Shown: positions 7,596 through 17,132, numbered from the stretch's first letter. The stretch: 32,240 nt of DNA from JADJEI01 sp035328465 (GCA_035328465.1 DAOLIQ010000031.1:1-32240), one strand, 5' to 3'. Notes: generated by a model not told the origin, from the sequence alone. Numbers and translations are program-made.

Positions 7596-9689
7596 TTAAA
7601 ATGATTTAAACAAAAACAATAAAATTACAATTGAAAAAACAACAAGCATTAAGTAAGTCTGTACTTTGCCCGTTTGAAATCTTCTGAACAAAAGCCCGAT
7701 AAAACCGCTGAGATAAGCCATAAAATTTACAAGCCCATCAACAACAAAGCTGTCAAACTTTCCGCTGAATCTGGAAAATCTTCTGGTCAAAGCTGCTGAA
7801 CCATTTACAACGCCATCAACAATAACCGCATCAAACCATGCCAGGAATTTTGCAAACAATAATGTGCCACCGACAAATACGGCATTATAAAATTCATCAA
7901 AGTACCATTTATTTAAAGAAATATTATAAAGAAGTTTAATTCGATCAGCTAATTTATCTGCACTAATTTTTTTCCACTGATACATTGTAAAAGCGAGTAG
8001 TATTCCAAATGCCGCAACTAAAAGTGAAAGTAACATTGCAGGAATATGAGCTTCGTGCATTGCTTCAGTGTATGATTCAGAAAATACAACCTCGTGACTG
8101 TTCGTCTCGACAAATTCTTCTGAATCTTTTTTCATAAAATTATATCTTGATTCCACAGGTGTAGATAATTCAGGTGCTTTTACCCAGTCTGTTAAGAACC
8201 ACCCTTGATCAGCATTAATTGGATTTGGTGTGTACCAGAAAAAAACTGACAATGCAGAAAGTACAACCAACGGCATTGCCATTACGAATGGTGATTCTTT
8301 TGCGTGGTCATATTTATGCTGGTCACGCGGCTCGCCATGAAAAGTTAGAATGACTAATCTGAACATATAAAATGCTGTTAACAATGCGACAAAAAATCCG
8401 ACAATTGCAAATACCCAGTTGCCTGTTAGGTTTCCAAAAGCAAATGCACCGGCGAGTATCCCGTCCTTACTTAAAAATCCGGATGTGAGCGGAACGCCTG
8501 AAATTGCAAGTGTAGAGATTAAAAATGTTGCATAAGTAAGCGGAAGTTTTTTCCTCAACCCACCCATGTTTCTAATATCCTGTTCGTGGTGCATTGCATG
8601 AATGACTGATCCTGATCCAAGAAATAAGCAAGCTTTAAAGAAAGCATGCGTAATAAGATGAAAGAATGCAAAAGTATACGCACCAACTCCAAGTGCCATA
8701 ATCATATATCCAAGCTGACTCACAGTTGAGTAAGCCAAAACTTTTTTAATATCATTCTGCGTTAATGCAATTGTAGCAGGAATAAAAGCGGATAAAGCAC
8801 CGATGATTGCGATAAATGTTAGAGCATCGCCGGTAAGGATGGGGAAAACACGCACAACGAGGTAAACACCGGCTGCAACCATTGTTGCCGCATGAATTAA
8901 TGCACTAACAGGTGTCGGACCTTCCATTGCATCAGGCAGCCAAACGTGTAGTGGAAACTGAGCCGATTTGCCGATAGCTCCACAAAAAATTAATATCCCG
9001 ACAACGGTTAACCAGAATCCACTATCGAATGGAAGATTGCCTTGGGAAATTTGATAAAAAATCTGATCGAAAGTAAATGTTTTATAAGTCGTAAATAAAA
9101 TTAATATGCCTGCAAACATACCAAGATCACCGACCCTGTTAACGATAAAAGCTTTTTTACCTGCATCGGCAGCAGATTTTTTTTCGTACCAGAAGCCTAT
9201 AAGTAAGTAAGATGAAAGACCAACGAGTTCCCAAAAAATGTACATCATCAAAATGTTATGAGTAAGAACGATTCCATTCATCGAGAAGGTAAAAATTCCA
9301 AGGTAGGCGAAATATCTGTTATAGCGTAAATCGCCTTTCATATAAGCTATTGAGAAAAAGTGAACAAGCATGCTAATCAGTGACACAACAAATAGCATAA
9401 GGACGGAAATATTATCCAACATTATCCCGAGCACGATAGGCACATTTCCGACTATTGGCATATTATTCAGGTTTATCCATTCAAATTCTTCAACCAAATT
9501 GATATCTGTGAAATAATTCAATTTAGTAAATGCAATTACGCACGAAATTATAAATGCAGAAATCAGAATTAATACTTCAAACAAGTAAATTGCTTTAATT
9601 TTTTTGCCAAGCAAAAGAGTAATTACAAACCCCAGAAGAGGTAAAAATAAAACCAGGACAGAAAGATTTAGCAATGTACTTTGATTCAT
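7596..9689 (-). CDS. nuoL: Complex I membrane subunit L (antiporter-like, with lateral helix)
   Basis: Distal proton-pumping subunit of complex I. Glu154 in FWELVGLSSYLLIGFW, Lys241 in GKSAQFPLHVWLPDAMEGPTP and His266 in ALIHAATMVAAGVYL are the L-subunit signature. The C-terminal part (about 570-697) with KWYFDEFYNAVFV and FQTGKVQTYLML corresponds to the long lateral helix and its anchor. At 697 residues it is longer than the E. coli protein (613), partly because of a hydrophilic insert at about 490-548 rich in Glu, Ser and His. Its start lies 10 bases after the nuoK stop. Confidence 0.97.
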   Translation of the reverse strand: MNQSTLLNLSVLVLFLPLLGFVITLLLGKKIKAIYLFEVLILISAFIISCVIAFTKLNYFTDINLVEEFEWINLNNMPIVGNVPIVLGIMLDNISVLMLFVVSLISMLVHFFSIAYMKGDLRYNRYFAYLGIFTFSMNGIVLTHNILMMYIFWELVGLSSYLLIGFWYEKKSAADAGKKAFIVNRVGDLGMFAGILILFTTYKTFTFDQIFYQISQGNLPFDSGFWLTVVGILIFCGAIGKSAQFPLHVWLPDAMEGPTPVSALIHAATMVAAGVYLVVRVFPILTGDALTFIAIIGALSAFIPATIALTQNDIKKVLAYSTVSQLGYMIMALGVGAYTFAFFHLITHAFFKACLFLGSGSVIHAMHHEQDIRNMGGLRKKLPLTYATFLISTLAISGVPLTSGFLSKDGILAGAFAFGNLTGNWVFAIVGFFVALLTAFYMFRLVILTFHGEPRDQHKYDHAKESPFVMAMPLVVLSALSVFFWYTPNPINADQGWFLTDWVKAPELSTPVESRYNFMKKDSEEFVETNSHEVVFSESYTEAMHEAHIPAMLLSLLVAAFGILLAFTMYQWKKISADKLADRIKLLYNISLNKWYFDEFYNAVFVGGTLLFAKFLAWFDAVIVDGVVNGSAALTRRFSRFSGKFDSFVVDGLVNFMAYLSGFIGLLFRRFQTGKVQTYLMLVVFSIVILLFLFKSF

Positions 9690-9699
9690 ACTTTAATTT

Positions 9700-10008
9700 T
9701 TAATCTTTGAGTGTGTCAATTTCATCAACGTTTACAGTTGAAAAATTCTTATAAATGTTTAAAACTATAGCAAGCGCAATAGCGGCTTCAGCGGCTGCAA
9801 GTACAATGACGAATAATGCCATAACCTGTCCATTATATCCGAAATTGCCGTATCTTGAAAAAGCAACAAAATTAATATTTGCCGAATTCAATATCAGTTC
9901 AATTCCCATCAGAACCATGATAGCATTTTTTCTGGTCAGAATTCCGAAAATGCCAAAAGAGAAAAGGCATAAGCTAACGATAAGATAGTGTGTTAATCCA
10001 ACTTCCAT
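9700..10008 (-). CDS. nuoK: Complex I membrane subunit K
   Basis: Small membrane subunit in the proton path of complex I. I place the start at the ATG at 10008 (MEVGLTHYLIVSLCLFSFG), giving 102 residues, the normal length. A longer frame from 10038 would add ten residues inside nuoJ. From this start, Glu37 (VLMGIELILNSANINFVAF) and Glu74 (AAAEAAIALAI) match the two conserved membrane glutamates, and three helices are visible. It begins one base after the nuoJ stop. Confidence 0.95.
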   Translation of the reverse strand: MEVGLTHYLIVSLCLFSFGIFGILTRKNAIMVLMGIELILNSANINFVAFSRYGNFGYNGQVMALFVIVLAAAEAAIALAIVLNIYKNFSTVNVDEIDTLKD

Positions 10009-10009
10009 A

Positions 10010-10498
10010 TTATTTTCTCGCAATAGACGCCGCACCAATCAGCGCTACTAATAGAACAATGCCAAGTAATTCAAAAATTACTACGTAATCAATAATTAGC
10101 ATTGAACCAATGAAGCGGGCTGATGAAGAAGAGACATCATTATTAATTGTCATCCAGTTCGTTTTAAGTAAAGCCGCTGCAACAATTCCAGCAAACAAAC
10201 CCACACCAACTGCAGCAGGCAGAATTTGCATTGTTCCGGTTTTGATTTCGACATTTGTTATTTTATTTGTCAACATAACTCCGAATATCAACAGAATTAA
10301 AATGCCTCCGACATAAATAACTAACTGAACGATGGCTAAAAAATCGGAGCCAAGCAAAACATAAAGTCCAGCTACTCCGAAAAAAGTAAACAACAGATAA
10401 AATGCAGAATGAACAATATTCCTTGTAGTTACAACAAAGAAAGCTGAAACTATAGTAACTGCAGCGAATAAATAAAATATTATATCAAAAACACTCAT
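10010..10498 (-). CDS. nuoJ: Complex I membrane subunit J
   Basis: Membrane subunit at the hinge between the quinone site and the pumps. The 162 residues have about five helices. The RNIVHSAFYLLFTFFGVAGLYVLLGSDF region, followed by AIVQLVIYVGGILILLIFGVML, is the family core with the pi-bulge helix. The gene abuts nuoI (stop of nuoI at 10499) and nearly touches nuoK, so the three form one translational unit. Confidence 0.95.
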   Translation of the reverse strand: MSVFDIIFYLFAAVTIVSAFFVVTTRNIVHSAFYLLFTFFGVAGLYVLLGSDFLAIVQLVIYVGGILILLIFGVMLTNKITNVEIKTGTMQILPAAVGVGLFAGIVAAALLKTNWMTINNDVSSSSARFIGSMLIIDYVVIFELLGIVLLVALIGAASIARK

Positions 10499-11101
10499 TT
10501 AATTTTGTGCCTTATTTTCAGATTCTGGTTTGGTTTCTGCGGATAATTTTTCTTTTTGGATTTTATCTTCCGCTGCCTTTTTTGCTGCTGCTTCTTTTTC
10601 TGCTGCCTTAACTAATTCAAATTGAGCAAAATTATTTTTCTTCTGCTCAGATTCTTCTTTGGTTAATGTTGAGAAACTATAAATCAAATTGTTCCTGTCA
10701 TATTCAGAAAACTCAAAGACATCTGTCATATAAATACATTCGGTGGGGCAGGGGAATACACACAACTGACAGTAGCAGCATTTAGCGATATCAATATTAA
10801 ATTTTGTTACCCAAAGAGCTTTCTTTTTTCCATTGGACGTTTTACCCAAATCTTCTGCGGGTAAAGATTTTACTGTTTCAATTTCAATACAACTTACTGG
10901 ACATGCCCTTGCGCATTGGTCACAACCGATACAATCATCCATATTTACATATAAACGGTTGCGTTCTCTCTCCGGCAATTTTAATCGAACATCCGGATAT
11001 TGAATAGTGACTGCAGGAACGAATAGATGTTTGAATGTAACTTTCATTCCTATTAAAATAGTACTTAGCGCAGTATAGATATTTTGGAAATATTCTTTCA
11101 T
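10499..11101 (-). CDS. nuoI: Complex I subunit I, two 4Fe-4S clusters
   Basis: Peripheral-arm ferredoxin-like subunit that relays electrons toward the quinone site. It has two CxxCxxCxxxC motifs, Cys57/60/63/67 (CIGCDQCARACP) and Cys108/111/114/118 (CCYCQLCVFPCP), each binding a 4Fe-4S cluster. An N-terminal amphipathic helix touches the membrane. After about residue 165 comes a tail of Lys, Ala and Glu repeats (AAEKEAAAKKAAEDK) ending in GlnAsn, which is not part of the usual fold and is probably disordered or coiled. The ATG at 11101 lies one base after the nuoH stop. Confidence 0.96.
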   Translation of the reverse strand: MKEYFQNIYTALSTILIGMKVTFKHLFVPAVTIQYPDVRLKLPERERNRLYVNMDDCIGCDQCARACPVSCIEIETVKSLPAEDLGKTSNGKKKALWVTKFNIDIAKCCYCQLCVFPCPTECIYMTDVFEFSEYDRNNLIYSFSTLTKEESEQKKNNFAQFELVKAAEKEAAAKKAAEDKIQKEKLSAETKPESENKAQN

Positions 11102-11102
11102 T

Positions 11103-12173
11103 CTATAAAATCGTAATTATTCCAATGAGTAATAAATTCACAAACGCTATCGGTATAAGATACTTCCAGCACGCGGTCATTAGTTGATCAACACGTAAAC
11201 GCGGTAAAGTCCAGCGCAGCCACATTTGGACGAAAACGAAAAAAATTCCTTTTGTAGTAAACCAAAATAGTTGTTCAAATGGAACCAGCCAGGCTATTCC
11301 TAAAGTATTTCCGAGATAGCCGAAAGGAGACTGATAACCTCCAAAAAACAATACAGAAACAATTGCAGAAACAGCAAACATATTTGCGTATTCAGCAAGA
11401 AAGAACATGGCGAATTTCATTCCTGAATATTCTGTGTGGTAGCCGGAAACCAATTCAGATTCTGCTTCGGGAATATCAAAAGGAGTTCTATTTACTTCGG
11501 CAAGTGAACTTGTATAAATAATTATAAAACTAATTGTCATCAACGGAATAAAAATTATTTTGTCAATTCCGAAATCAGGTCCGCCGAATATTATCCAGTT
11601 CCAGAAATATCCTGTTTGCATTTCACTAAGTGTATTCAGGTTTAATGTTCCGGTGATCATAACGATAGCAAGTATTACAAGCATTGTTGGTATTTCATAA
11701 CTGACTATTTGAGCCGCCGCTCGCATCGAACCAAGTAATGAGTATTTATTATTTGAAGCCCAGCCTGCCATTAAAATTCCAGCCACAACTAAACTTGATG
11801 CCGCAACAATATAAAATAAACCGAGATCAATATTCGAACCTATATATGTACTCGTAAATGGAATAGCAGCGAAGGCTGCATAACTACCTGCGAAGACAAG
11901 TACAGGAGCAACATTGAATAATATTTTATCATTGTCTCTTGCGATAATATCTTCTTTTTGAATAAGTTTTAATAAATCAGCAACAGTTTGAAGAATGCCA
12001 TGATATCCAACACGCATTGGACCAAGCCGATCTTGCATGTGTGCAGAAACTTTTCGCTCGAATAAAACTGCAAAAAGCACAAAGAGCAAAATGAAAGTTA
12101 AAGGCAAAGCACCTGAAAGAAACATTGCAAGAATTTCGCTGCCAAACAAATCTACAAAACTGTTATAAATCAT
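11103..12173 (-). CDS. nuoH: Complex I membrane subunit H
   Basis: Membrane subunit that forms the floor of the quinone chamber and joins the two arms. The 356 residues have about eight or nine helices. The signature loops ERKVSAHMQDRLGPMRVGY (39-57) and AEVNRTPFDIPEAESELV (225-242), followed by GYHTEYSGMKFAMFFLAEY, carry the conserved acidic residues. The start overlaps the nuoD stop by four bases (ATGA), so the two are coupled. Confidence 0.97.
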   Translation of the reverse strand: MIYNSFVDLFGSEILAMFLSGALPLTFILLFVLFAVLFERKVSAHMQDRLGPMRVGYHGILQTVADLLKLIQKEDIIARDNDKILFNVAPVLVFAGSYAAFAAIPFTSTYIGSNIDLGLFYIVAASSLVVAGILMAGWASNNKYSLLGSMRAAAQIVSYEIPTMLVILAIVMITGTLNLNTLSEMQTGYFWNWIIFGGPDFGIDKIIFIPLMTISFIIIYTSSLAEVNRTPFDIPEAESELVSGYHTEYSGMKFAMFFLAEYANMFAVSAIVSVLFFGGYQSPFGYLGNTLGIAWLVPFEQLFWFTTKGIFFVFVQMWLRWTLPRLRVDQLMTACWKYLIPIAFVNLLLIGIITIL

Positions 12174-13285
12174 CTGTCAATTTCTCCCAAAACTATATCA
12201 ATGCTTCCGAGTATTGCAATAATGTCAGCAACAAGATGACCACGGCATAAAATGTCCATAGCTTGTAATGAAACAAAGGAAGGGGCACGAACTTTTACTC
12301 TAAATGGATTTAACGAACCGTTACTAATAATAAAATAGCCAAGGTCACCTCGAGGATTTTCAACTCTGGAATAAACTTGTCCAACAGGAGGTTTTATTCT
12401 TTTTGGAATAGCCGAAGAAACATCACCATCGGGAATTTGATTAAGGGCTTGTTCAATAATTTTCAAACTCTCTTCCATCTCGAGCACTCGCACATTATAC
12501 CTATCCCAGCAATCTCCTGTTGTGCCGAATAAACCTTTACCGACAGGAATATCAAAATCAAATTTGTTGTAAATAGAGTATGTATCATTTTTGCGTAAAT
12601 CCCATTTTACACCGCTGCCGCGCAAATTAGGACCGGTAATTCCATAATTGATTGCTGTATCAGCCGGAAGAATGCCGACGTTAGCAGTTCGTTCGATGAA
12701 AATTTTATTATTGGTAAGAAGATCATTTAATTCTTTGATCTTTGGACGAAAGTAAACAACAAAATCTTTTGCAAGTCTAATAAAATCAGGATGAAGATCG
12801 TGGGAAACTCCACCTATCCAAATATAATTGTAAAGCAGGCGTGCACCACAAGTCATCTCGAATAAGCTGAGAATTTTTTCTCTGTCTCTAAAACAAAACA
12901 GGAAAGGAGTCATTGCACCAATATCAGCCCCGTAAGTACCAAGAGCTACAAGGTGGGAAGCAATTCGCTGAAGTTCTGCCATTATTACTCTGATATATTC
13001 AACTCTTTCAGGAACTTGAATTCCTAAAAGTTTTTCCACAGCAATTACATATCCTAATTCATTTCCCATCGAAGCTAGATAATCCATTCTATCTGTGTAT
13101 GGAATAACTTGAGGATAAGTCATTGCTTCAGCATGCTTTTCGAAGCAGCGATGAAGATATCCGATATGGGGTTTAACTTTATTGATGAGTTCACCATCAA
13201 GTTCTAGCTCCAAACGCAATACACCGTGTGTTGACGGGTGCTGCGGACCCATATTCAATATCATTTCTTCAGTTTTTAATGCCAT
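12170..13285 (-). CDS. nuoD: Complex I subunit D (49-kDa homologue)
   Basis: Peripheral-arm subunit, related to the large subunit of NiFe hydrogenases, that builds the quinone pocket with NuoB. GPQHPSTHG (13-21) holds the histidine loop (His20) and YTDRMDY (63-69) the quinone-binding tyrosine (Tyr69) by alignment with known complexes. IGYLHRCFEKHAE is also typical. It is 371 residues and separate from nuoC, unlike the fused nuoCD of E. coli. It is followed directly by nuoH: the nuoEFG genes that often come next are absent here. Confidence 0.97.
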   Translation of the reverse strand: MALKTEEMILNMGPQHPSTHGVLRLELELDGELINKVKPHIGYLHRCFEKHAEAMTYPQVIPYTDRMDYLASMGNELGYVIAVEKLLGIQVPERVEYIRVIMAELQRIASHLVALGTYGADIGAMTPFLFCFRDREKILSLFEMTCGARLLYNYIWIGGVSHDLHPDFIRLAKDFVVYFRPKIKELNDLLTNNKIFIERTANVGILPADTAINYGITGPNLRGSGVKWDLRKNDTYSIYNKFDFDIPVGKGLFGTTGDCWDRYNVRVLEMEESLKIIEQALNQIPDGDVSSAIPKRIKPPVGQVYSRVENPRGDLGYFIISNGSLNPFRVKVRAPSFVSLQAMDILCRGHLVADIIAILGSIDIVLGEIDR

Positions 13286-13288
13286 ATA

Positions 13289-13819
13289 TTAATAAGGAAC
13301 TTTCATCCCTTGATAAAATTCTGGATTTTCATAATCTTTTCTTAATGGATGACCGAACTCCCAATCATAAGGCATTAAGATTCTACTTAAGTCAGGATGA
13401 TTAAGAAATTTTATTCCTAATAAATCAAAGGCTTCACGTTCATGCCAGTTTGCAGAGTGCCAGACAGCTTCAACAGATTTAACCTCCGGGTTGTCTCGAT
13501 TAGTAGAAATTTTGAGTGTGACTTTCTGGTTTAGTTTCATTGATTCAAGATGATAGAAAACTGAAAGAGTTCCGCCGGTCATTATTTCCTTTTCAGTTTG
13601 GTCTTTAATTTTTTTTCCATTAAAATCATCAACAGCAGAAAGATTCATAAGATTATCGAACATCAAATCATCGCTATCGCGAAGAAATAGACACACCTGA
13701 TCTATTGCTGAAGGATTAACTTCAATATATTCTTCAACAGGTTGCCCTTTGACATGATTTAAAATATCCTCAGGAAATTTTTGTTTAAGAATCACAAATA
13801 TTTCTTCAGTAGTTTTCAT
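13289..13819 (-). CDS. nuoC: Complex I subunit C (30-kDa homologue)
   Basis: Structural subunit of the peripheral arm. The C-terminal signature is clear: EREAFDLLGIKFLNHPDL, then SRILMPYDWEFGHPLRKDY. The N-terminal 110 residues are more variable. At 176 residues it is a free-standing NuoC. It overlaps the nuoB stop by four bases and ends three bases before nuoD. Confidence 0.96.
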   Translation of the reverse strand: MKTTEEIFVILKQKFPEDILNHVKGQPVEEYIEVNPSAIDQVCLFLRDSDDLMFDNLMNLSAVDDFNGKKIKDQTEKEIMTGGTLSVFYHLESMKLNQKVTLKISTNRDNPEVKSVEAVWHSANWHEREAFDLLGIKFLNHPDLSRILMPYDWEFGHPLRKDYENPEFYQGMKVPY

Positions 13820-14307
13820 ACAGTTTTTTTAACCAATGATTCGTTTCGAATTTTTTCCTGTAACTTAAGCAAGCCCTCTAATAAAGCTTCGGGACGGGGA
13901 GGACAGCCGGGCACATAAACATCAACAGGAATGACACGATCAACACCTTTTAATACGTGGTAGCCATGTTCCCAGTAAGGTCCGCCGCAGTTGGAGCAGC
14001 TTCCCATTGAGATAACATATTTTGGGTCAGGCATTTGCTCATAAAGTCTTTTGATACGTGTCGCCATTTTTAAAGTTACTGTTCCCGAAATAATTATCAC
14101 ATCTGATTGTCGGGGTGAAGGGCGGGGGATTACACCAAATCTATCAAAGTCATAATGCGAGGCTGAAGTTGCCATCATTTCAATAGCGCAGCAGGCTAAA
14201 CCAAAACCCATCTGCCACAACGAAGAGAGCCGAGCCCAGTTTAATAAATCTTCAACTGATGTTATTACTATGTTTTCGTCTTTAAATTGCTGATCTAATA
14301 AGCCCAT
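13816..14307 (-). CDS. nuoB: Complex I subunit B, cluster N2
   Basis: Carries the last Fe-S cluster (N2), which hands electrons to quinone. The ligands are the tandem Cys39-Cys40 (GFGLACCAIEMMA), Cys104 (MGSCSNCGG) and Cys135 (VYVPGCPPRPEALLEGL). The 163 residues match the core family length. The start codon follows directly after the nuoA stop. Confidence 0.98.
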   Translation of the reverse strand: MGLLDQQFKDENIVITSVEDLLNWARLSSLWQMGFGLACCAIEMMATSASHYDFDRFGVIPRPSPRQSDVIIISGTVTLKMATRIKRLYEQMPDPKYVISMGSCSNCGGPYWEHGYHVLKGVDRVIPVDVYVPGCPPRPEALLEGLLKLQEKIRNESLVKKTV

Positions 14308-14736
14308 TTAATTCTCAGTAGATACATTAGTATCAATTTTATTTTTATTAAGACCCAGTTTCGGAGGGATGACTTTCGGCCGTGCCCATTCAAGATCGCC
14401 TTTACGCCATTCGTAAACCATTCCTAAACCTAAAAGAATCAGGAAAATTGCTCCGGTTAAAAACCCGAACATTCCAAATTCTTTATAAACCAATGCCCAG
14501 GGTAAAAGTAAAACTACTTCCACATCAAATATTAAGAAGATTAAAGCCACCACGTAAAACCTGATGTTAAATTTGACCCATGGCGATCCTTCGGGAGTCT
14601 CACCACATTCGTAAGTCATGTTTTTTTCTTGAGTAGGGCGGGCAGGGCGAATTAATTTTGCGGCTATTAATGCTATCACAACGAATAGGACAGCTATTAA
14701 TATGAAGATAAAAATTTTCCCGAATTCGGTCAGCAT
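14308..14736 (-). CDS. nuoA: Complex I membrane subunit A
   Basis: Small membrane subunit beside the quinone chamber. The 142 residues have three helices and the signature YECGETPEGSPWVKFNIRFY, followed by LIFLIFDVEVVLLLPWAL. It is the first gene of the operon, which then runs B, C, D, H, I, J, K, L, M, N with gaps of at most 18 bases. The operon promoter must lie in 14737-14908 on the minus strand; I could not identify its boxes. Confidence 0.96.
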   Translation of the reverse strand: MLTEFGKIFIFILIAVLFVVIALIAAKLIRPARPTQEKNMTYECGETPEGSPWVKFNIRFYVVALIFLIFDVEVVLLLPWALVYKEFGMFGFLTGAIFLILLGLGMVYEWRKGDLEWARPKVIPPKLGLNKNKIDTNVSTEN

Positions 14737-15055
14737 TAGAAAATTATTTAGTTTAGTTTAAGCATACAATTCATAAAATTTCTCAGTAGTTATTCTGAGC
14801 TTCCAAACAGTTACAACATATATGCCATCGCATAAATAGGTTAATCATCAAAGAAACAACAAATTTAACACACGAACTTAATAATTTTTTTTCACTTTTA
14901 AGAATCAATTGGTTATTAATTTTTATTTTCGAGAAAATTATTATAATGCTTCAGCAATTCATATTTTTGAATTATCAATATCTTTATTTTATAAACTTCT
15001 AATTTTTAATAACAATCTTTTATCTTCTACATTTAGAAGTTTGAGAATTATTCAA

Positions 15056-15904
15056 GTGGATCTTCAAAAACAATACATAGTACAGAGTATTACGGTTGCT
15101 TCCAATAATTTGCGATTAACCACTCAGCAAATCGAGGTTGTCTCGCAAATTAGAGATTTAATTATCAAGTCAACGAAGCTTGACGATGATATTAAATTGA
15201 TGAAAAAGATTACCGAGCTTTCGAAATTTGCGATCAAACTTGGTGAAATTTATAATTTCCTTAATCAAACTCAGGTTGATATGTTGAAGCTAAGTGAGCG
15301 ATTTAAGGAACACAGCAGTTTGCTAATCAATGAAATTAATACTCTTTTAAATAATGTAACTCCGGTTACATTCAAAGAGATGTGTGATCGAATTAAGAAA
15401 GGCTTTAATAATTCGGAAGCTGAAGTTGCCAAAGCAATCAGTGTGGATTTATCAAGACGAGTAATTGATGAGCACGTTTTTGAAAAGAATGTAACTGAAG
15501 AACTAAAAGAAAATATTATACTTAATGATGAAAAGCCAGATGATGATTTTTTAATCCAAAATTATGAGAATACGATTCTTGATCAGATTAAACCTTTAGA
15601 TCAACTGCTTAAAAAATTATCGCAGGATGAATTCGACTATGAACAAATTGGAATTTTTGCCGAACTGATGAATACCAATGGCGAACTTTCTGCTAAAATC
15701 GGATCTGAGATTATTTCAGACATGCACTTCATAATTTCAAATGCACTAACTCAAATTAAGGATAGAAAATTAATGCCCGGTAAGGAAGTTATTGAATCAA
15801 TTCGTGCATGCTTAATTGTCATTGTCGCAATTGTACGTGGCAAAGATGTTGACATAACTGGATATTTAAACCGTGCAGAAAAATTTGGGAATACGATAAA
15901 GTAA
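15056..15904 (+). CDS. Unknown helical protein
   Basis: I do not recognise the family. The frame is open from a TTG at 14909, but the first 49 residues read like translated AT-rich spacer (Phe, Asn, Tyr, Ile). I prefer the GTG at 15056 (VDLQKQYIVQSITVASNNL), giving 282 residues; TTG 15041 is also possible. The protein is hydrophilic and strongly alpha-helical, with long stretches such as KLDDDIKLMKKITELSKFA and a more conserved-looking C-terminus (ELMNTNGELSAKIGSEIISD ... LIVIVAIVRGKDVDITGYL). There is no signal peptide, membrane helix or cysteine cluster. It is divergent from nuoA and 114 bases before the manC-like gene. Confidence 0.7.
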   Translation: MDLQKQYIVQSITVASNNLRLTTQQIEVVSQIRDLIIKSTKLDDDIKLMKKITELSKFAIKLGEIYNFLNQTQVDMLKLSERFKEHSSLLINEINTLLNNVTPVTFKEMCDRIKKGFNNSEAEVAKAISVDLSRRVIDEHVFEKNVTEELKENIILNDEKPDDDFLIQNYENTILDQIKPLDQLLKKLSQDEFDYEQIGIFAELMNTNGELSAKIGSEIISDMHFIISNALTQIKDRKLMPGKEVIESIRACLIVIVAIVRGKDVDITGYLNRAEKFGNTIK

Positions 15905-16018
15905 AAAGTTAAATGTTTATTGAACAACCAAATCTAAATTGTATCACTTGTTCAGGTCGACTAAAATTCTAAAGCCTATTTTCACAATCAGCAATTTAAA
16001 AAAGAGGAATATATAGTA

Positions 16019-17086
16019 ATGAAAATTTATGCCGTAATCATGGCTGGGGGAGTTGGTTCAAGATTTTGGCCAAGAAGTAAGAAAAAAACTCCAAAGCAGA
16101 TGCTTCAAATTTTTGGCGAAAACACAATGATTCAAGATACCGTCAGCAGATTGGATGGTCTTGTGGATTCTGAAAATATTTTAGTGATTACAAATAGACT
16201 GCAAAAGCCGGGTATTTGTGAACAGCTTCCACAAATTCCATCTGAAAATGTAATTGAGGAACCATTCGGCAGAAACACTGCAGCTTGTATTGGATTGGCA
16301 TCGATAATAATTGAAAAAAGAGATAAGGATGCAGTAATGATTGTACTGCCTGCGGATCATATTATTCGTGACAAAGCAGCTTTCCATAAGGTTCTAAAAA
16401 ATGCAATTGAATTTGCTTATAAATCCGGCGGGCTTTTAACAATTGGTATTACACCCACCCGCCCCGAAACCGGCTACGGGTATATTCAAATAGATGATAA
16501 AGAGATCGGTCAAAATATTTTTAAAGTTTTTACCTTTGCGGAAAAACCAAATTATGCAACTGCAGTTAGATTTCTTGAGAGCGGTGATTTTATGTGGAAT
16601 AGCGGTATGTTTATATGGCGGACAGATTCAATTCTGGAAGAAATGAAACTCCACATGCCGGATTTATTTGATAGTTTGGAATCTATAAAGAAGTCATTTG
16701 GCAAAAGTGATTTTGAATCTGTTTTAACCAATTTGTATGGACAACTCAAAAAAATTTCAATTGATTATGGTATTATGGAAAAATCTAACAAAGTATATCT
16801 TACGAAAGGCTCATTCAATTGGAGTGATGTAGGAAGCTGGGAGGAGGTTTATCAGCTATCTGAAAAAGACAGCAATGGTAACTCCATCACCGGACAGGTT
16901 TATACAGAAATGTCTGTTGATTCATACATTTATTCACCAAATAAATTTACTGCAGTTATAGGTGTTGAAAATTTAATCATTATTAATACAGATGAAGCCT
17001 TGCTAATTTGCCGCCGTGACAATTGTCAGGATGTTAAAAAAGTTGTTGACTATTTGGTAATGAATCAAATGGAAGAACATACCTGA
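16019..17086 (+). CDS. manC: Mannose-1-phosphate guanylyltransferase
   Basis: Makes GDP-mannose from mannose-1-phosphate and GTP, for cell-surface sugars. The signature GGVGSRFWPRSKKKTPKQ is at residues 10-27, followed by EPFGRNTAAC (81-90), PADH (111-114), ETGYGYI (150-156), FAEKP (173-177) and WNSGMF (193-198). The 355 residues cover the nucleotidyltransferase domain plus a short beta-helix end. The C-terminal isomerase domain of long bifunctional enzymes is absent. AGAGGAA stands before the ATG. The symbol could equally be manC1 or algA-like. Confidence 0.94.
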   Translation: MKIYAVIMAGGVGSRFWPRSKKKTPKQMLQIFGENTMIQDTVSRLDGLVDSENILVITNRLQKPGICEQLPQIPSENVIEEPFGRNTAACIGLASIIIEKRDKDAVMIVLPADHIIRDKAAFHKVLKNAIEFAYKSGGLLTIGITPTRPETGYGYIQIDDKEIGQNIFKVFTFAEKPNYATAVRFLESGDFMWNSGMFIWRTDSILEEMKLHMPDLFDSLESIKKSFGKSDFESVLTNLYGQLKKISIDYGIMEKSNKVYLTKGSFNWSDVGSWEEVYQLSEKDSNGNSITGQVYTEMSVDSYIYSPNKFTAVIGVENLIIINTDEALLICRRDNCQDVKKVVDYLVMNQMEEHT

Positions 17087-17132
17087 ATTATTTTTCTCTT
17101 TTATAAATACAAATATTAAATAGGATATTATT

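Noticed and set aside
14909..15055. First 49 codons of the open frame before the unknown helical protein
   Set aside because: The composition is that of AT-rich spacer and there is no ribosome binding site. GTG 15056 is preferred, though this is not proven.
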